Position numbers and translations under genes: made by a program
Source of the DNA: Bacteroidales bacterium
GTDB lineage: Bacteria; Bacteroidota; Bacteroidia; Bacteroidales; VadinHA17
Direction of reading: 5' to 3'
DNA length: 64,000 bases
Assembly (NCBI GenBank): GCA_029210565.1
Contig: JARGFQ010000007.1
Span: 62,001 to 126,000 of the forward strand
Part shown: positions 47,041 to 57,424 of the stretch, one piece after another
How the letters are laid out: every line of letters starts with the position of its first letter
Position numbering within the stretch: position 1 is the first letter of the stretch
The notes under the pieces: model-generated
The model's input: only the letters and a program-made list of their open reading frames with translations
Told to the model about the DNA's origin: nothing
Databases searched by the model: none

Positions 47041-49941
47041 CTACAATGTCTTCTTAACCTGTACGGTCTGGTACCCTTCGATGATATCTCCGACCTTGAT
47101 GTCATTGAAACCTTCGATATTCAGTCCGCACTCATAACCTGCAGAGACTTCCCTGACGTCATCCTTGAAACGCTTGAGTGATCCCAGTTCGCCGGTGTAG
47201 ATGACGATACCGTCACGTATCACCCTCACCCTGGTGCTGCGTGTCACCTTACCGTCGCGGACGAAGCATCCGGCGATGGTTCCAACCTTACCGATCTTGA
47301 AGACCTCACGCACCTCGACGGTAGAGACGATCTCCTCCTTGATCTCGGGAGAGAGCATGCCCTCCATTGCAGCCCTGATCTCCTCGATGGCGTCATAGAT
47401 GATGGAGTAGAGGCGTATGTCTATGCCCTCTTTCTCGGCCAGCTTTCTGGCGCTGAGCGAGGGTCTCACCTGGAAGCCCACCACAACAGCGTTGGAGGCG
47501 GCAGCCAGCAGGATATCAGATTCGGATATCTGACCTACGGCTTTATGGATGATATTTACCTGGATCTCTTCAGTAGAGAGCTTTATCAGCGAGTCGCTCA
47601 GCGCTTCCACCGATCCGTCGACGTCACCTTTAACGATGATGTTGAGCTCCTGGAAGTTGCCTATAGCTATACGGCGGCCGATCTCATCGAGGGTGATGTG
47701 CTTCTGTGTACGCAGTCCCTGCTCACGCTGCAACTGTGCCCTCTTGGTTGCGATATCCTTGGCCTCCTTGTCTGACTCCATCACATTGAACTTGTCACCT
47801 GCCTGCGGGGCTCCATTGAGACCCAGGATGAGCACCGGCATTGAGGGTCCTGCCTTGCTGATCTTCTGGTTGCGCTCGTTATACATCGCCTTCACGTGGC
47901 CGTAGTAACTACCGGCGATCACAACGTCGCCCAGCTTGAGGGTTCCGGCCTTGACGAGTATCGTGGCCACGAAACCGCGACCCTTGTCGAGCGACGATTC
48001 AATCACTGTTCCGAGAGCAAACTTATCAGGGTTGGCTTTCAGCTCAAGAAGTTCGGCTTGCAGCAGCACCTTCTCAAGAAGCAGCTCTATGTTAACGCCG
48101 TTCTTGGCTGAGATCTCCTGCGACTGGTATTTGCCTCCCCACTCTTCGACCAGGAAGTTCATGGCTGCAAGCTCCTCACGTATCTTGTCGGGATTGGCGG
48201 TGGGCTTGTCAATCTTGTTAATGGCGAATATTATCGGCACGCCGGCAGCATGGGCATGGTTGATAGCCTCCCGTGTCTGCGGCATCACCCCGTCATCCGC
48301 TGCCACTACTATAATGACGATGTCGGTTATCTGTGCACCCCTGGCGCGCATGGCGGTAAAGGCCTCGTGACCGGGAGTGTCAAGGAAGGTGATGACCTTG
48401 TCGTTGTCGAGCATTACCCGGTATGCACCTATATGCTGTGTTATACCACCGGCCTCGCCGGCGATGACGTTGGTGTTGCGTATGTGGTCGAGCAGCTTGG
48501 TCTTACCGTGGTCAACGTGTCCCATGACGGTGACAATGGGCGGACGCGACAGAAGGGTGGCTTCATCATCCTCCTCTTCCCTGACGGCCTCCTGCAACTC
48601 AGCGCTGACGAACTCGACAGAAAATCCGAACTCTTCAGCAAGCATCGCCATGGTCTCGGCATCAAGCCTCTGATTGATGGAGACTATCAGGCCAAGGCTC
48701 ATGCATGTTGATATGATATCAACCACCGGCACATCCATCATGGTGGCCAGCTCATTGACGGAGACGAACTCGGTGACCTTGAGGGTGCTCTTTTCAAGTT
48801 CCTGCTTTTCTGTCTCATCCTTCATCCGCTGGCTGACGGCATCTCTCTTGTCACGGCGGTGCCGTGCCACCTTCGACTTGCTCTTGCTCATGAGCAGGTT
48901 GACATCCCTGATGTTCTTGTCAACATCTATCTTGTCAACCTCAGGCCTTAGAGTGCGGAACGACTTTTTCCTCTCGTCGCCGCGTTGATCACGCTGCCCG
49001 GGCTTCCTGTCCTTCCTCTGTTCCTGGGCTGCCTGTCCGGGAGTGGCGTTCACTGCAATCTTCTCACGGCTCTTGGGCTTGATGCGCTCGCGCTTCTTCT
49101 TGTCGTCGCGCTTCTGACGGCTCTCAGCCGCCTGCTCCTTGCTCTTTTTGACCTCGGGTACCAGCTCGATCTTGTCGATGATCTTCACACCCGTCAGCTT
49201 CTCATACCCCGGACGGTATATCTCTGTCTCCTTCGGCTCCGGTGTCTCAGCAGCAACGGGGGTCTCAGCAGCAACAGGAGTCTCTGCCGGAGTTTCCTCT
49301 TTGGCTCCCGGTTTCTCTTCTGCGGGAGCGGGAGCAACTTTCTCCTCTGCGGGCTCACTCTTCCCGGCAGCACTCTTCTTCGGGCTCCTGGCCTTCCTGG
49401 CGGTCAGGGATTCAATATCGACCTTTCCTACTACCTTCGGTTTCCTGGCCTCAACGGCAGGGGTCTGGGTGATGACAGGCTCAGCACTGTCGGAAGCATC
49501 ACTCTTTGCAGGGGGTGCCTCAGGCTCCTTCGGAGCGGCTTTTGCTGCGGGAGCAGCCTCTTCCCTGGGTTTTGGCTCCTTGTTTGTGATCTCAGTGAGG
49601 ATATCAGGATGCTTCTTGTCACCGGAGATATCTGTTATGAGGAACTCTTCGTCAGGCTCACCGCTGTCGCCGGGCCGTCCGGAATCAATATCCTCAATCG
49701 AGAGCGACTTTTTCGGAGTAATCTTCTCCTTGAGAGCCAGTTTCTCGGCATCCTTCTTGACGCTGAGGTCGCCACTGTATTCTTTGACTATCAGTGCATA
49801 AGCCTCAGGAGGAATCTTGCAGTTGGGGTCCGTGCTTATGTCAAAGCCCTTCTTATGAAGAAATTCGACAATAGTCTGGATCCCAACATTGAATTCGCGG
49901 GCTGCCTTGCTTAAACGTATGGCTTTCTTCTCTTCAGTCAT
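47041..49941 (-). CDS. infB: Translation initiation factor IF-2
   Basis: 966 residues. An IF2-N domain ([20 protein letters not shown]), then a 300-residue Ala/Pro/Glu/Lys-rich linker typical of Bacteroidota IF-2. The G domain begins near residue 473 with GHVDHGKT, followed by DTPGHEAF and NKIDK. Domains II-IV bind fMet-tRNA. It delivers initiator tRNA to the ribosome. It is last in the rimP-nusA-infB operon. Confidence 0.97.
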   Translation of the reverse strand: MTEEKKAIRLSKAAREFNVGIQTIVEFLHKKGFDISTDPNCKIPPEAYALIVKEYSGDLSVKKDAEKLALKEKITPKKSLSIEDIDSGRPGDSGEPDEEFLITDISGDKKHPDILTEITNKEPKPREEAAPAAKAAPKEPEAPPAKSDASDSAEPVITQTPAVEARKPKVVGKVDIESLTARKARSPKKSAAGKSEPAEEKVAPAPAEEKPGAKEETPAETPVAAETPVAAETPEPKETEIYRPGYEKLTGVKIIDKIELVPEVKKSKEQAAESRQKRDDKKKRERIKPKSREKIAVNATPGQAAQEQRKDRKPGQRDQRGDERKKSFRTLRPEVDKIDVDKNIRDVNLLMSKSKSKVARHRRDKRDAVSQRMKDETEKQELEKSTLKVTEFVSVNELATMMDVPVVDIISTCMSLGLIVSINQRLDAETMAMLAEEFGFSVEFVSAELQEAVREEEDDEATLLSRPPIVTVMGHVDHGKTKLLDHIRNTNVIAGEAGGITQHIGAYRVMLDNDKVITFLDTPGHEAFTAMRARGAQITDIVIIVVAADDGVMPQTREAINHAHAAGVPIIFAINKIDKPTANPDKIREELAAMNFLVEEWGGKYQSQEISAKNGVNIELLLEKVLLQAELLELKANPDKFALGTVIESSLDKGRGFVATILVKAGTLKLGDVVIAGSYYGHVKAMYNERNQKISKAGPSMPVLILGLNGAPQAGDKFNVMESDKEAKDIATKRAQLQREQGLRTQKHITLDEIGRRIAIGNFQELNIIVKGDVDGSVEALSDSLIKLSTEEIQVNIIHKAVGQISESDILLAAASNAVVVGFQVRPSLSARKLAEKEGIDIRLYSIIYDAIEEIRAAMEGMLSPEIKEEIVSTVEVREVFKIGKVGTIAGCFVRDGKVTRSTRVRVIRDGIVIYTGELGSLKRFKDDVREVSAGYECGLNIEGFNDIKVGDIIEGYQTVQVKKTL

Positions 49942-50002
49942 ATACCTTAATGATATCCTCTAATTTTAATATATCGTTGCTCCCGTACCGGGAAGCAGGT
50001 TG

Positions 50003-51244
50003 TTACTTGTCAAATTCAGATCTCAGAACATTGACCACCTCCTTTATCGTCTCCTCCTCGAGGTCGGTCCGCTTGACGAGGTCATGCACCGTCAGCCGCA
50101 GCACGCTGCGTGCGGTGTCGCAACCGATGGCCTTCAGCTCATCAATGATCCATCCTTCGATCTCATCGGCGAATTCATCGAGCGATACATCCTCCTCATC
50201 CTCATTGTCAGGCTCGCGGTAGACCTCGATGTCATACCCGGTGAGCTGACCGGCAAGCTTGATGTTCAGTCCTCCCTTACCGATTGCCAGTGAGACCTCG
50301 CTTGGCTTGAGATAGATCTCCGCCTTCTTGTCCGCTTCAACCAGTTTTATTGAGGTGATCTTTGCGGGGTTGAGAGCCCTGGTGATGAAGAGCTGTATGT
50401 TTGAAGTATAGTTGATGACGTCGATGTTTTCGTTGCGCAGCTCGCGGACGATGCCGTGGATGCGCGATCCCTTCATGCCCACGCAGGCACCGACGGGGTC
50501 AATGCGCTCGTCGTACGACTCCACGGCCACCTTGGCTCTCTCGCCGGGCACCCTGACGATCTTGCGTATGGTGATCAGCCCGTCGAATATCTCAGGTACC
50601 TCTAGCTCAAAGAGCCTCTCCAGGAATACCGGGGAGGTACGGCTGAGGATGATGTTGGGAGTGTTGTTCTTCATCTCCACCCTGATGACCACGGCACGGA
50701 TGGTGTCACCCTTGCGGAAATGGTCCGAGGGTATCTGCTCACCCTTGGGAAGTATCAGCTCGTTGCCGTCGTCGTCAAGCACCAGTGTCTCACGCTTCCA
50801 TACCTGGTACACCTCACCGGTGACGATATCCCCGATGCGGTCCTTATATTTGAGGTAGATGTTGTTCTTCTCCAGGTCGAGTATACGCGACACCAGGTTC
50901 TGCCTCAGCGCCAGGATGGCCCGGCGGCCGAAGTCGAGAAACTTCACCTCATCCGACACCTCTTCACCTACCTCGTAATCTTCATCAATCTTGTGCGCCT
51001 CGGAGAGGGGTATCTGTGTGTTGAGATCGGTAAACTCCTCATCATCAACTACCTCACGGTTACGCCAGATCTCAAAGTCACCCTTGTCAATGTTGACGAT
51101 AATGTCAAAATTATCGGCCGAGCCATATTTCTTGGCAAGCATACCCCTGAATACATCCTCCAGCACACTCATCATGGTAGGCCTGTCAATATTCTTCAGC
51201 TCCTTGAACTCTGAAAAAGTATCTATAAGATTAACATTTTCCAT
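50003..51244 (-). CDS. nusA: Transcription termination/antitermination factor NusA
   Basis: 413 residues: N-terminal RNA-polymerase-binding domain (SEFKELKNIDRPTMMSVLED), S1 domain (about 130-200, GDIVTGEVYQVWKRE) and KH domains with GACVGMKGSRIHGIVREL and SLAIGKGGLNIKLAGQL. The acidic C-terminal repeats of E. coli NusA are absent, leaving only a short acidic tail, as usual in this phylum. It lies between rimP and infB. Confidence 0.96.
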   Translation of the reverse strand: MENVNLIDTFSEFKELKNIDRPTMMSVLEDVFRGMLAKKYGSADNFDIIVNIDKGDFEIWRNREVVDDEEFTDLNTQIPLSEAHKIDEDYEVGEEVSDEVKFLDFGRRAILALRQNLVSRILDLEKNNIYLKYKDRIGDIVTGEVYQVWKRETLVLDDDGNELILPKGEQIPSDHFRKGDTIRAVVIRVEMKNNTPNIILSRTSPVFLERLFELEVPEIFDGLITIRKIVRVPGERAKVAVESYDERIDPVGACVGMKGSRIHGIVRELRNENIDVINYTSNIQLFITRALNPAKITSIKLVEADKKAEIYLKPSEVSLAIGKGGLNIKLAGQLTGYDIEVYREPDNEDEEDVSLDEFADEIEGWIIDELKAIGCDTARSVLRLTVHDLVKRTDLEEETIKEVVNVLRSEFDK

Positions 51245-51261
51245 TTTGACAATCTGTTCTG

Positions 51262-51714
51262 TTATTTAAATGATATTATTACTTTAACTGTTTTTAAATC
51301 TTCATAATTGAATGACCTGACCACGGTTTCAGCCTCTCCTTTTTTGATCTTTTTCTCAGTGCTGAGCTCAAAGCCTCCCGGGGTTACGTTCATGAGGGTG
51401 CCCTTCAATGCTTCGCCCTCCGCGGTAACGACCTCAACCATTCTTCCCTCGTTCTTCAGGTACTGCTCAAGAACCAGGAAGGGCATGTCGAGACCCGGAG
51501 ACGAGACATTCAGGTCATAGTCGCCAATCTCCTCGCCAACCTCACCGCTGATCGCCTTGCTCAGCGAGGCACAGTCGTCAATGGTCACACCCTCGGGCCT
51601 GTCGATGAGGACAGTTATCCGTCCGGTGCTGCTCAGTCTTACGTCGACGAGGAAGATGCCGCTACCCTGTATGTGGCTTTCGGCAACTCTTCTTATCTGC
51701 TCCCTGGTGACCAT
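51262..51714 (-). CDS. rimP: Ribosome maturation factor RimP
   Basis: 150 residues. The N-terminal alpha/beta domain contains LVDVRLSSTGRITVLIDRPE and DDCASLSKAISGEV, followed by YDLNVSSPGLDMPF. The C-terminal SH3-like domain follows. It assists 30S subunit maturation. First gene of the operon. Confidence 0.93.
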   Translation of the reverse strand: MVTREQIRRVAESHIQGSGIFLVDVRLSSTGRITVLIDRPEGVTIDDCASLSKAISGEVGEEIGDYDLNVSSPGLDMPFLVLEQYLKNEGRMVEVVTAEGEALKGTLMNVTPGGFELSTEKKIKKGEAETVVRSFNYEDLKTVKVIISFK

Positions 51715-51737
51715 AGTATTTCTTTTGATAACAAAAT

Positions 51738-51755
51738 AGGGGACTTTTGTCCCCT
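51738..51755 (-). other. Hairpin in the rimP leader
   Basis: AGGGGAC-TTTT-GTCCCCT lies between the promoter and rimP start on the minus strand. It could form a small leader stem; there is no T-tract in the rimP direction, so it is not a clear terminator. Confidence 0.5.
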
Positions 51756-51783
51756 AGGCCATTCATACCCTTCTGTTCGGGTG

Positions 51784-51813
51784 CAAAGATAATATCATTT
51801 TTTTAATTGACAA
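51784..51813 (-). promoter_or_regulatory. rimP-nusA-infB promoter
   Basis: Minus strand TTG (51813-51811), 19 nt, TATCTTTG (51791-51784): a textbook Bacteroidota promoter. Confidence 0.8.
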
Positions 51814-51888
51814 TGGACAGGGAAGGTGAAAAATGATTAACTACCTTGTATCTGAAGCTTTTCTGTCATGTTTTTGGAAACAATTCCA

Positions 51889-51896
51889 TAAATTTG
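51889..51896 (+). promoter_or_regulatory. -7-like element before the HD-domain gene
   Basis: TAAATTTG ends one base before the ATG at 51898. If used, transcription would start at or after that codon, which favours the TTG at 51919 as the real start. Confidence 0.35.
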
Positions 51897-51897
51897 C

Positions 51898-53148
51898 ATG
51901 CATAAAAATCTGCGACATTTGACCAACTGGAGAAAGATCATCAATGATCCGGTGTACGGATTCATAAGTATGCCGAGTGATTTTGTATATGACCTGGTGA
52001 GCCATCCGTGGTTTCAGAGGCTCAGGAACATAAGGCAGCTGGGGCTGACAAGCTATGTCTACCCGGGAGCAGTTCACAGTCGTTTTCAGCACAGCCTGGG
52101 GGCGATGTATCTGACAGGACTGGCGGTGCAGACGCTGAGGACGAAAGGGGTTGAGATAACGCCTGCCGAGGAGGAGGCGGTGCTGGTGGCGATACTGTTG
52201 CATGACATCGGACACGGGCCATTCTCGCATGCGCTGGAACACTCGCTCATCACCGATGTGCCACATGAGAAGATGTCACTGCTGATCATGGAGGAGCTGA
52301 ACCGCCAGTCGGGAGGCAGGCTGACAGATGCCATCCCCGTATTCCTGGGCAGCTACCCGCGGCAGTTCTTTCATGACCTTCTTACCGGGCAGATGGATAT
52401 GGACAGGATGGATTACCTGAGGCGCGACAGCTTTTTCACAGGAGTGATAGAGGGGTCCGTGGGTTCTGACAGGATAATCAGGATGCTCAATGTCTCGGAC
52501 GACCGGCTGGTGGTTGATGAGAAGGGGATCTACTCGGTGGAGAAGTTCCTGATTGCCAGGCGCATGATGTACTGGCAGGTTTACAACCACCGGACTGTTG
52601 TCTCAGCCGAGAAGCTGATCACCAGCCTGCTTGTCAGAGCCCGAGAGGTGACAGCGGCCGGTGTCGATCTCTTTGCCACCCCTGCACTGAAATACTTCCT
52701 GCAGCACCGTGAGATGACTGGCAACGATGCTGACAGGGAGATGCTGGTAAACCATTTCACCATGCTCGACGAGAGTGATATCATCTCGGCAACCAAGGTG
52801 TGGATGGATTGCGGTGACAGGGTGCTGGCCGACCTCTGCAGACGTTTTATCTACCGGGATCTCCTGGGGATAGAGCTTCAGCGAAAGCCCTTTGAAAACG
52901 CCAGGGTGGCGGAGATGAGCACCATGGCGCAGGCGAAGCTGGGACTGCAGAACGACGAGGTGCGGTTCTATGTGAATACCGGCGACGTCTATAACCAGAC
53001 ATACGCCCCCGGCACACCGGAGGTACGCATACTACTGAAAAACGGCACCACCAGGGATATAACCGCGGTCTCCGACCTGTTTGACAGGGAGGCACTGTCG
53101 GAGAAGGTGACGAAATATTACCTCTGCTACCCTAAAGAGATATTGTAA
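51898..53148 (+). CDS. HD-superfamily phosphohydrolase
   Basis: 416 residues. After KIINDPVYGFISMPSDFVYD come the metal ligands of the HD domain: VHSRFQHSLGAMYL, LLHDIGHGPFSHALEH and, farther on, MDMDRMDYLRRDSFFTGV. This is the dGTPase/YdhJ-like subfamily of cytoplasmic phosphohydrolases; the substrate is probably a nucleotide but is not fixed by sequence. The start is uncertain: the ATG at 51898 abuts a -7 element, and a TTG at 51919 would still leave the domain whole. It is followed by lpxD after 20 nt. Confidence 0.88.
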   Translation: MHKNLRHLTNWRKIINDPVYGFISMPSDFVYDLVSHPWFQRLRNIRQLGLTSYVYPGAVHSRFQHSLGAMYLTGLAVQTLRTKGVEITPAEEEAVLVAILLHDIGHGPFSHALEHSLITDVPHEKMSLLIMEELNRQSGGRLTDAIPVFLGSYPRQFFHDLLTGQMDMDRMDYLRRDSFFTGVIEGSVGSDRIIRMLNVSDDRLVVDEKGIYSVEKFLIARRMMYWQVYNHRTVVSAEKLITSLLVRAREVTAAGVDLFATPALKYFLQHREMTGNDADREMLVNHFTMLDESDIISATKVWMDCGDRVLADLCRRFIYRDLLGIELQRKPFENARVAEMSTMAQAKLGLQNDEVRFYVNTGDVYNQTYAPGTPEVRILLKNGTTRDITAVSDLFDREALSEKVTKYYLCYPKEIL

Positions 53149-53168
53149 GATCATTCAAAAAGAAGACG

Positions 53169-54206
53169 ATGGAATATACAGCTGAGATGATAGCCGGTTT
53201 GTTGAACGGGAAAGTTGATGGCGACCCCGGGACGGCGGTGCATACGATAGCCAAGATTGAAGAGGGGAAACCAGGAGCCTTATCATTTCTTGCCAACCCG
53301 AAATACGAACAGTACATCTACACAACAGGCTCGTCGGTGGTACTGGTGCGGACTGATTTCAGGCCTGTGAGGGAGGTGAAGGCCACACTCATCAGAGTGG
53401 AGGATCCCTACCAGTCGGTGGCCAGACTGCTGCAGATCTATGAGGCAGCAAGGCCGGTCCCGAAGGGTATTCACCTGACAGCAGTCATTGATGAGACTGC
53501 CTCGGTGGGCGAGGATGTCTACCTGGGAGCTTATGCTGTGGTCTCGGCAAATGCCGTGATAGGGAGCGGAAGTTGCATCTACCCCCACACCTGGGTCGGG
53601 GATGGCGTAAAAGTAGGCAGGAACTGCACGCTCCATGCGGGGGTCAGGGTGTACAGTGACTGTGTCATAGGCGACAACTGCATTCTGCATGCCGGGGCAG
53701 TCATCGGGGCAGACGGTTTTGGCTTCGCACCCATGGCTGACAGCAACTTCATGAAGATACCGCAGATAGGGAACGTGGTGATTGAAGATAACGTTGAGAT
53801 AGGTGCCAACACATGCATTGACAGGGCCACGATGGGATCCACGGTGATACAGAGCGGCGTGAAGCTTGACAACCTCGTGCAGCTGGGACACAACGTGGTC
53901 ATCGGCGCGAATACTGTCATTGCCGGACAGACAGGCATAGCCGGTTCAACAAAGGTCGGGAAGAACTGCATGATAGGAGGCCAGGTAGGTATCGTGGGGC
54001 ATGTCACCATAGCCGACGGCTGCCGGATCGGGGCACAGACAGGCATCATCGGGTCAGTACGGGAGGAGGGTTCGACAGTCGTCGGAACACCGTCGCTCGA
54101 CAGCAGGAAATTCATGAAGAGCTATGCCTTTTTTGCACGTCTGCCGGAGCTGAACAGGAAGGTGGACGAGATGGCAAAAACGGTGGAGGAATTAAAAGCC
54201 AGATAG
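53169..54206 (+). CDS. lpxD: UDP-3-O-acylglucosamine N-acyltransferase
   Basis: 345 residues. N-terminal uridine-binding domain, then left-handed beta-helix hexapeptide repeats from about residue 105, with GADGFGFAP and catalytic His241 in QLGHNVVIG. A C-terminal helix (RLPELNRKVDEMAKTVEEL) completes the trimer. It adds the second acyl chain in lipid A synthesis. First of the lpxD-lpxC/fabZ-lpxA block. Confidence 0.96.
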   Translation: MEYTAEMIAGLLNGKVDGDPGTAVHTIAKIEEGKPGALSFLANPKYEQYIYTTGSSVVLVRTDFRPVREVKATLIRVEDPYQSVARLLQIYEAARPVPKGIHLTAVIDETASVGEDVYLGAYAVVSANAVIGSGSCIYPHTWVGDGVKVGRNCTLHAGVRVYSDCVIGDNCILHAGAVIGADGFGFAPMADSNFMKIPQIGNVVIEDNVEIGANTCIDRATMGSTVIQSGVKLDNLVQLGHNVVIGANTVIAGQTGIAGSTKVGKNCMIGGQVGIVGHVTIADGCRIGAQTGIIGSVREEGSTVVGTPSLDSRKFMKSYAFFARLPELNRKVDEMAKTVEELKAR

Positions 54207-54265
54207 TTCAGCCAGAACGTTCTAAAGTAAAAGATTTGAACATCATATAGATGTGAGGATTTCTC

Positions 54266-54297
54266 TTGTGCCGTTCGGAAAAATTTCCGTTTCTTTG
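54266..54297 (+). promoter_or_regulatory. lpxC-fabZ promoter
   Basis: TTG (54266-54268), 21 nt, TTTCTTTG (54290-54297). It sits between an upstream GTG start candidate and the ATG at 54322, supporting the latter. Confidence 0.5.
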
Positions 54298-54321
54298 CAG
54301 GATCAAAAAAATCAACCGGTG

Positions 54322-55719
54322 ATGAGTGATAAGCAAACGACGCTGGCAAGTGAGGTAAGTCTTAATGGCAAGGGACTGCATACGGGTGTGGAGGTTAAGC
54401 TTACCTTCCGGCCGGCACCTGCGAATCACGGCTACAAGTTCTGTCGTGTTGACCTGCCCGGCAAGCCTGTTATCGATGCACTTGCGGATCATGTTACGGA
54501 GACCTCGAGGGGCACCACGCTGGTGCAGGGTGAGGCTTCCGTGGCCACAATAGAGCATGTGCTTGCAGCCTTTTCCGGCATGCGTGTTGACAATGCACTG
54601 ATTGAGATAGACGGACCCGAGGCCCCCATTATGGGTGGCAGCGCACGCATGTTCGTTGATGCCATAAAGAAGGCCGGTATAACCGTTCTTGACGAGGATC
54701 GAAACTATTATGTCGTCAAGGAGAAGATAACCTTTTCGGACGAGGAGCACGGTGTTGACCTGATCATCTATCCTGATGATCATTTCAGTGCTCATGTGCT
54801 TATCGACTACAATTCCAGGATACTGGGGAACCAGTATGCCATCCTTGATCAGATTGACGACTTTGAGACCGAGATAGCGGGCAGCAGGACTTTTGTCTTC
54901 TTCCATGAGCTGGAGCCGCTGTTCAGTATGGGGCTGATCAGGGGTGGTGACCTGGAGAATGCGGTGGTGATACTTGAGCGGGAGGTGGAGCAGGATGAGA
55001 TAGACCGCATAGCGAAGATGTTCAACAAGCCGGGTATCACAGAGCACCGTGCCGGTGTTTTGAACAACACCAGGCTGAGGTACCCTAATGAGCCTGCACG
55101 GCACAAGCTGCTTGACCTCATTGGCGACATGGCACTGGTAGGCCAGCCCATCAAGGGCAAGGTGGTGGCCACACGTCCCGGTCATTTTTCCAATACCAGG
55201 CTTGCCAGGCTGGTGCGTCAGCAGATCAAGAGACAGACAACAAAAAAGGAGATACCACTTCTTGACACCACCAAGGCGGCGGTGCTGGACATACAGCAGA
55301 TAAAGAATCTGCTGCCGCACCGGTTTCCCTTCCTGATGGTGGACCGTATCCTTGAGCTGACTGACAACCACATCATTGGCATCAAGAACACCACCTATAA
55401 CGAGGCTTTTTTCCAGGGTCACTTTGAGCAGGAGCATGTCTTTCCCGGTGTACTGCTGGTGGAGACCATGGCGCAGGTAGGAGGGATACTGGTTCTCAGC
55501 AACGTTGATGAGCCGGAGAAGTATTCGACATACTTCCTCAAGATTGACAAAATGAAGTTCAAGAACAAGGTTATCCCGGGAGACACGATAGTTGTCAGAT
55601 GCGATCTTACAGAGCCCATCAGGCGCAACATCGTGATCATGTATTCGCAGGCGTTCGTGGGGGAGAAGCTCGTTGCCGAGGGTGAGATGACGGCGCAGGT
55701 TATAAAGAACAAACAATAA
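54322..55719 (+). CDS. lpxC/fabZ: Bifunctional LpxC deacetylase / FabZ dehydratase
   Basis: 465 residues from ATG 54322. Residues 1-305 are LpxC, with zinc ligands in TIEHVLAAFSG and in ARHKLLDLIGD, opening SEVSLNGKGLHTG. Residues about 325-465 are FabZ with the active-site His in LPHRFPFLMVDR and Glu in LLVETMAQVGG. The fusion is standard in Bacteroidota and couples lipid A deacetylation to fatty-acid dehydration. A long antisense ORF over the same DNA is a coding shadow. Confidence 0.96.
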   Translation: MSDKQTTLASEVSLNGKGLHTGVEVKLTFRPAPANHGYKFCRVDLPGKPVIDALADHVTETSRGTTLVQGEASVATIEHVLAAFSGMRVDNALIEIDGPEAPIMGGSARMFVDAIKKAGITVLDEDRNYYVVKEKITFSDEEHGVDLIIYPDDHFSAHVLIDYNSRILGNQYAILDQIDDFETEIAGSRTFVFFHELEPLFSMGLIRGGDLENAVVILEREVEQDEIDRIAKMFNKPGITEHRAGVLNNTRLRYPNEPARHKLLDLIGDMALVGQPIKGKVVATRPGHFSNTRLARLVRQQIKRQTTKKEIPLLDTTKAAVLDIQQIKNLLPHRFPFLMVDRILELTDNHIIGIKNTTYNEAFFQGHFEQEHVFPGVLLVETMAQVGGILVLSNVDEPEKYSTYFLKIDKMKFKNKVIPGDTIVVRCDLTEPIRRNIVIMYSQAFVGEKLVAEGEMTAQVIKNKQ

Positions 55720-55722
55720 TTT

Positions 55723-56496
55723 ATGATTTCTGCGTTAGCATTTATTGATCCGAAGGCTCAGATTGGAAAGGGTGTGACCGTAGAGCCGTTTGCCGTAATT
55801 CACGGTAATGTTGTTATTGGTGACGGCACCTGGATAGGTTCGGGTGCCGTGATCTATGACGGTGCCAGGATAGGCAAGGAGTGCCGCATCTTCAACGGTG
55901 CTTCGGTGTCGGCCATACCGCAGGACCTTAAGTACAGCGGCGAGGAGACGACGCTCGTGATAGGCGACAACACCACTGTCAGGGAGTTTGCCACCCTCAA
56001 CAGGGGTACTCGTGCCAGGGGCAGGACGATAATAGGGAGCCATTCGCTGATGATGGCATATGTGCATGTTGCGCACGACTGCGTTGTGGGTGATCATGTG
56101 ATCATGGTATCACTCTCGGCTATAGCCGGTGAGGTTGAGCTTGGCGACTGGGTGACGCTGGGAGGAGGGGTGATGGTTCACCAGTTCGTACGTATCGGTG
56201 CCCACTCCATTATCGGCGGTGGTGCTAAGGTGCGAATGGACGTGCCGCCTTATGTCAAGGCAGACAGGGATCCGCTGGCGTTTATGGGGCTGAACACAGT
56301 GGGGCTGGAGAGGCGCGGATTCACGAAGGAGAAGATTCATGAGCTTCATGAGATTTACAGGGCTTACTACAATATGGGGATGAATGGCAGCAAGGCCCTG
56401 GATCATATAGCCGGCAATTTCGAAGCCACCCCCGAGTGTAATAATATCGTGGAATTTATCAGAGGTTCAGCAAGAGGGGTTATCAGGGGGCGGTAA
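55723..56496 (+). CDS. lpxA: UDP-N-acetylglucosamine acyltransferase
   Basis: 257 residues, beginning 3 nt after the LpxC-FabZ stop. Hexapeptide beta-helix with catalytic His118 in VHVAHDCVVGD, NRGTRARGRT substrate loop, and a C-terminal helical region (EIYRAYYNMGMNGSKALDHI). It starts lipid A synthesis by O-acylating UDP-GlcNAc. Confidence 0.96.
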   Translation: MISALAFIDPKAQIGKGVTVEPFAVIHGNVVIGDGTWIGSGAVIYDGARIGKECRIFNGASVSAIPQDLKYSGEETTLVIGDNTTVREFATLNRGTRARGRTIIGSHSLMMAYVHVAHDCVVGDHVIMVSLSAIAGEVELGDWVTLGGGVMVHQFVRIGAHSIIGGGAKVRMDVPPYVKADRDPLAFMGLNTVGLERRGFTKEKIHELHEIYRAYYNMGMNGSKALDHIAGNFEATPECNNIVEFIRGSARGVIRGR

Positions 56497-57367
56497 GCCT
56501 GCCGGTTTCCGCAGGCGCTTTAATAATTTCTTCAACGGCTTTCTGTTTACAGATGTTTTATATGAAGGGCGGCTGCGGAAGCGTTTTTGTAATATTTATC
56601 AGAAAAAGCAAAAACGTTGTGGCAGCCACCTGTATAAAACACGAATGGGAACCATACTTACGTAATAGTTCCCATTCCGGCGAATGACAGCCATGACCGT
56701 CATTGCCGCCATGCTACCGTTATTGCAGTCGGTTCATCTCTCTTACTCCTACCTTTCCGAAGCCTGTCGATGTCTGCCGGATGGCGGACTGCTGACTTTG
56801 TTCCGGTGTCCTTTCTGCTCTCTTTCAATACCTTGCGGTTTTGTCCGTCGGCTTACCGGGACGCGGAGTTATGAACCCTTGAAGCATGACACCTCCCGAA
56901 GGAAGAACTGCTGTCACGCCCGGGTCATCTCCATCCTATCCTCGCCGGTTTGGCTGGCCTGATGACCCTCTCTCTGAACGGACACATTTGCTGCATTATC
57001 AGTTTTGGCATTGCATCTGTGTTGCTCTCTTCGCCCGGGTGTTACCCCGTTTGAAAATTGCTCCGTCAGACCGCCAGGATGGGGAAGGCTTCCAAGCCTG
57101 CATCCGTAACGGACGCTTTGAGACCGTGGTCTCTCTGCGTGAGACTCTGAAGTCTGATGTTAATTCAGAGTGATAATTAAACCATTCGAAAGAACCTTCT
57201 TACCTCAGAGCGACTCTTTATCGCTCACATGGTATTTACAAATATAGCAGGTAAAGTTTACCATGTCAAATTATTTGGGGTAATAATTCGATAAAGAAAG
57301 GAACACGATTTTCACAAGGTTATTAACAGCAATAAAGCATTGGATAGCAAATAAATAGATCTAAAAA
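56497..57367. other. Gene-free structured region
   Basis: About 870 bases with no supportable coding frame. There are several inverted repeats: GCCTGC/GCAGGC just after lpxA (56498-56516, possible terminator), a long imperfect stem near 56567-56625 (GCGTTTTTG with CAAAAACGT), GAATGGGAAC/GTTCCCATTC near 56643-56680, GAGACC-GT-GGTCTC near 57119, and GAGCGA/TCGCTC near 57206. Two short ORFs inside look like noise. A structured non-coding RNA or a decayed element is possible, but I recognise none. Confidence 0.5.
57314..57330 (+). repeat. DnaA-box-like repeat unit
   Basis: ACAAGGTTATTAACAGC differs in one base from the half-sequence of the nearby palindrome (57369-57385), 55 bp downstream. Confidence 0.5.
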
Positions 57368-57401
57368 AACAAGGTTATCAACAGCTGTTGATAACCTTGT
57401 T
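57363..57401 (-). terminator. Perfect 34-bp palindrome, likely terminator of the DUF4139 gene
   Basis: 57368-57401 is its own reverse complement (AACAAGGTTATCAACAG with its mirror). On the minus strand it is followed by a run of seven T, so it should terminate the transcript of the gene ending at 57425. Each arm also contains TTATCAACA, one base from the DnaA box TTATCCACA. Confidence 0.7.
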
Positions 57402-57424
57402 GGTTCATAGGTCATAACTCTCTG

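Noticed and set aside
48985..49914. 309-residue open frame antisense to infB
   Set aside because: Leu/Ser/Gly-rich shadow of the repetitive IF-2 linker.
54208..55716. 502-residue open frame antisense to lpxC-fabZ
   Set aside because: It mirrors a well-supported fusion gene and has no family features; long antisense frames are expected from the codon bias here.
56684..57173. Two short ORFs in the gene-free region
   Set aside because: Composition and content look random, no start signals or family resemblance.
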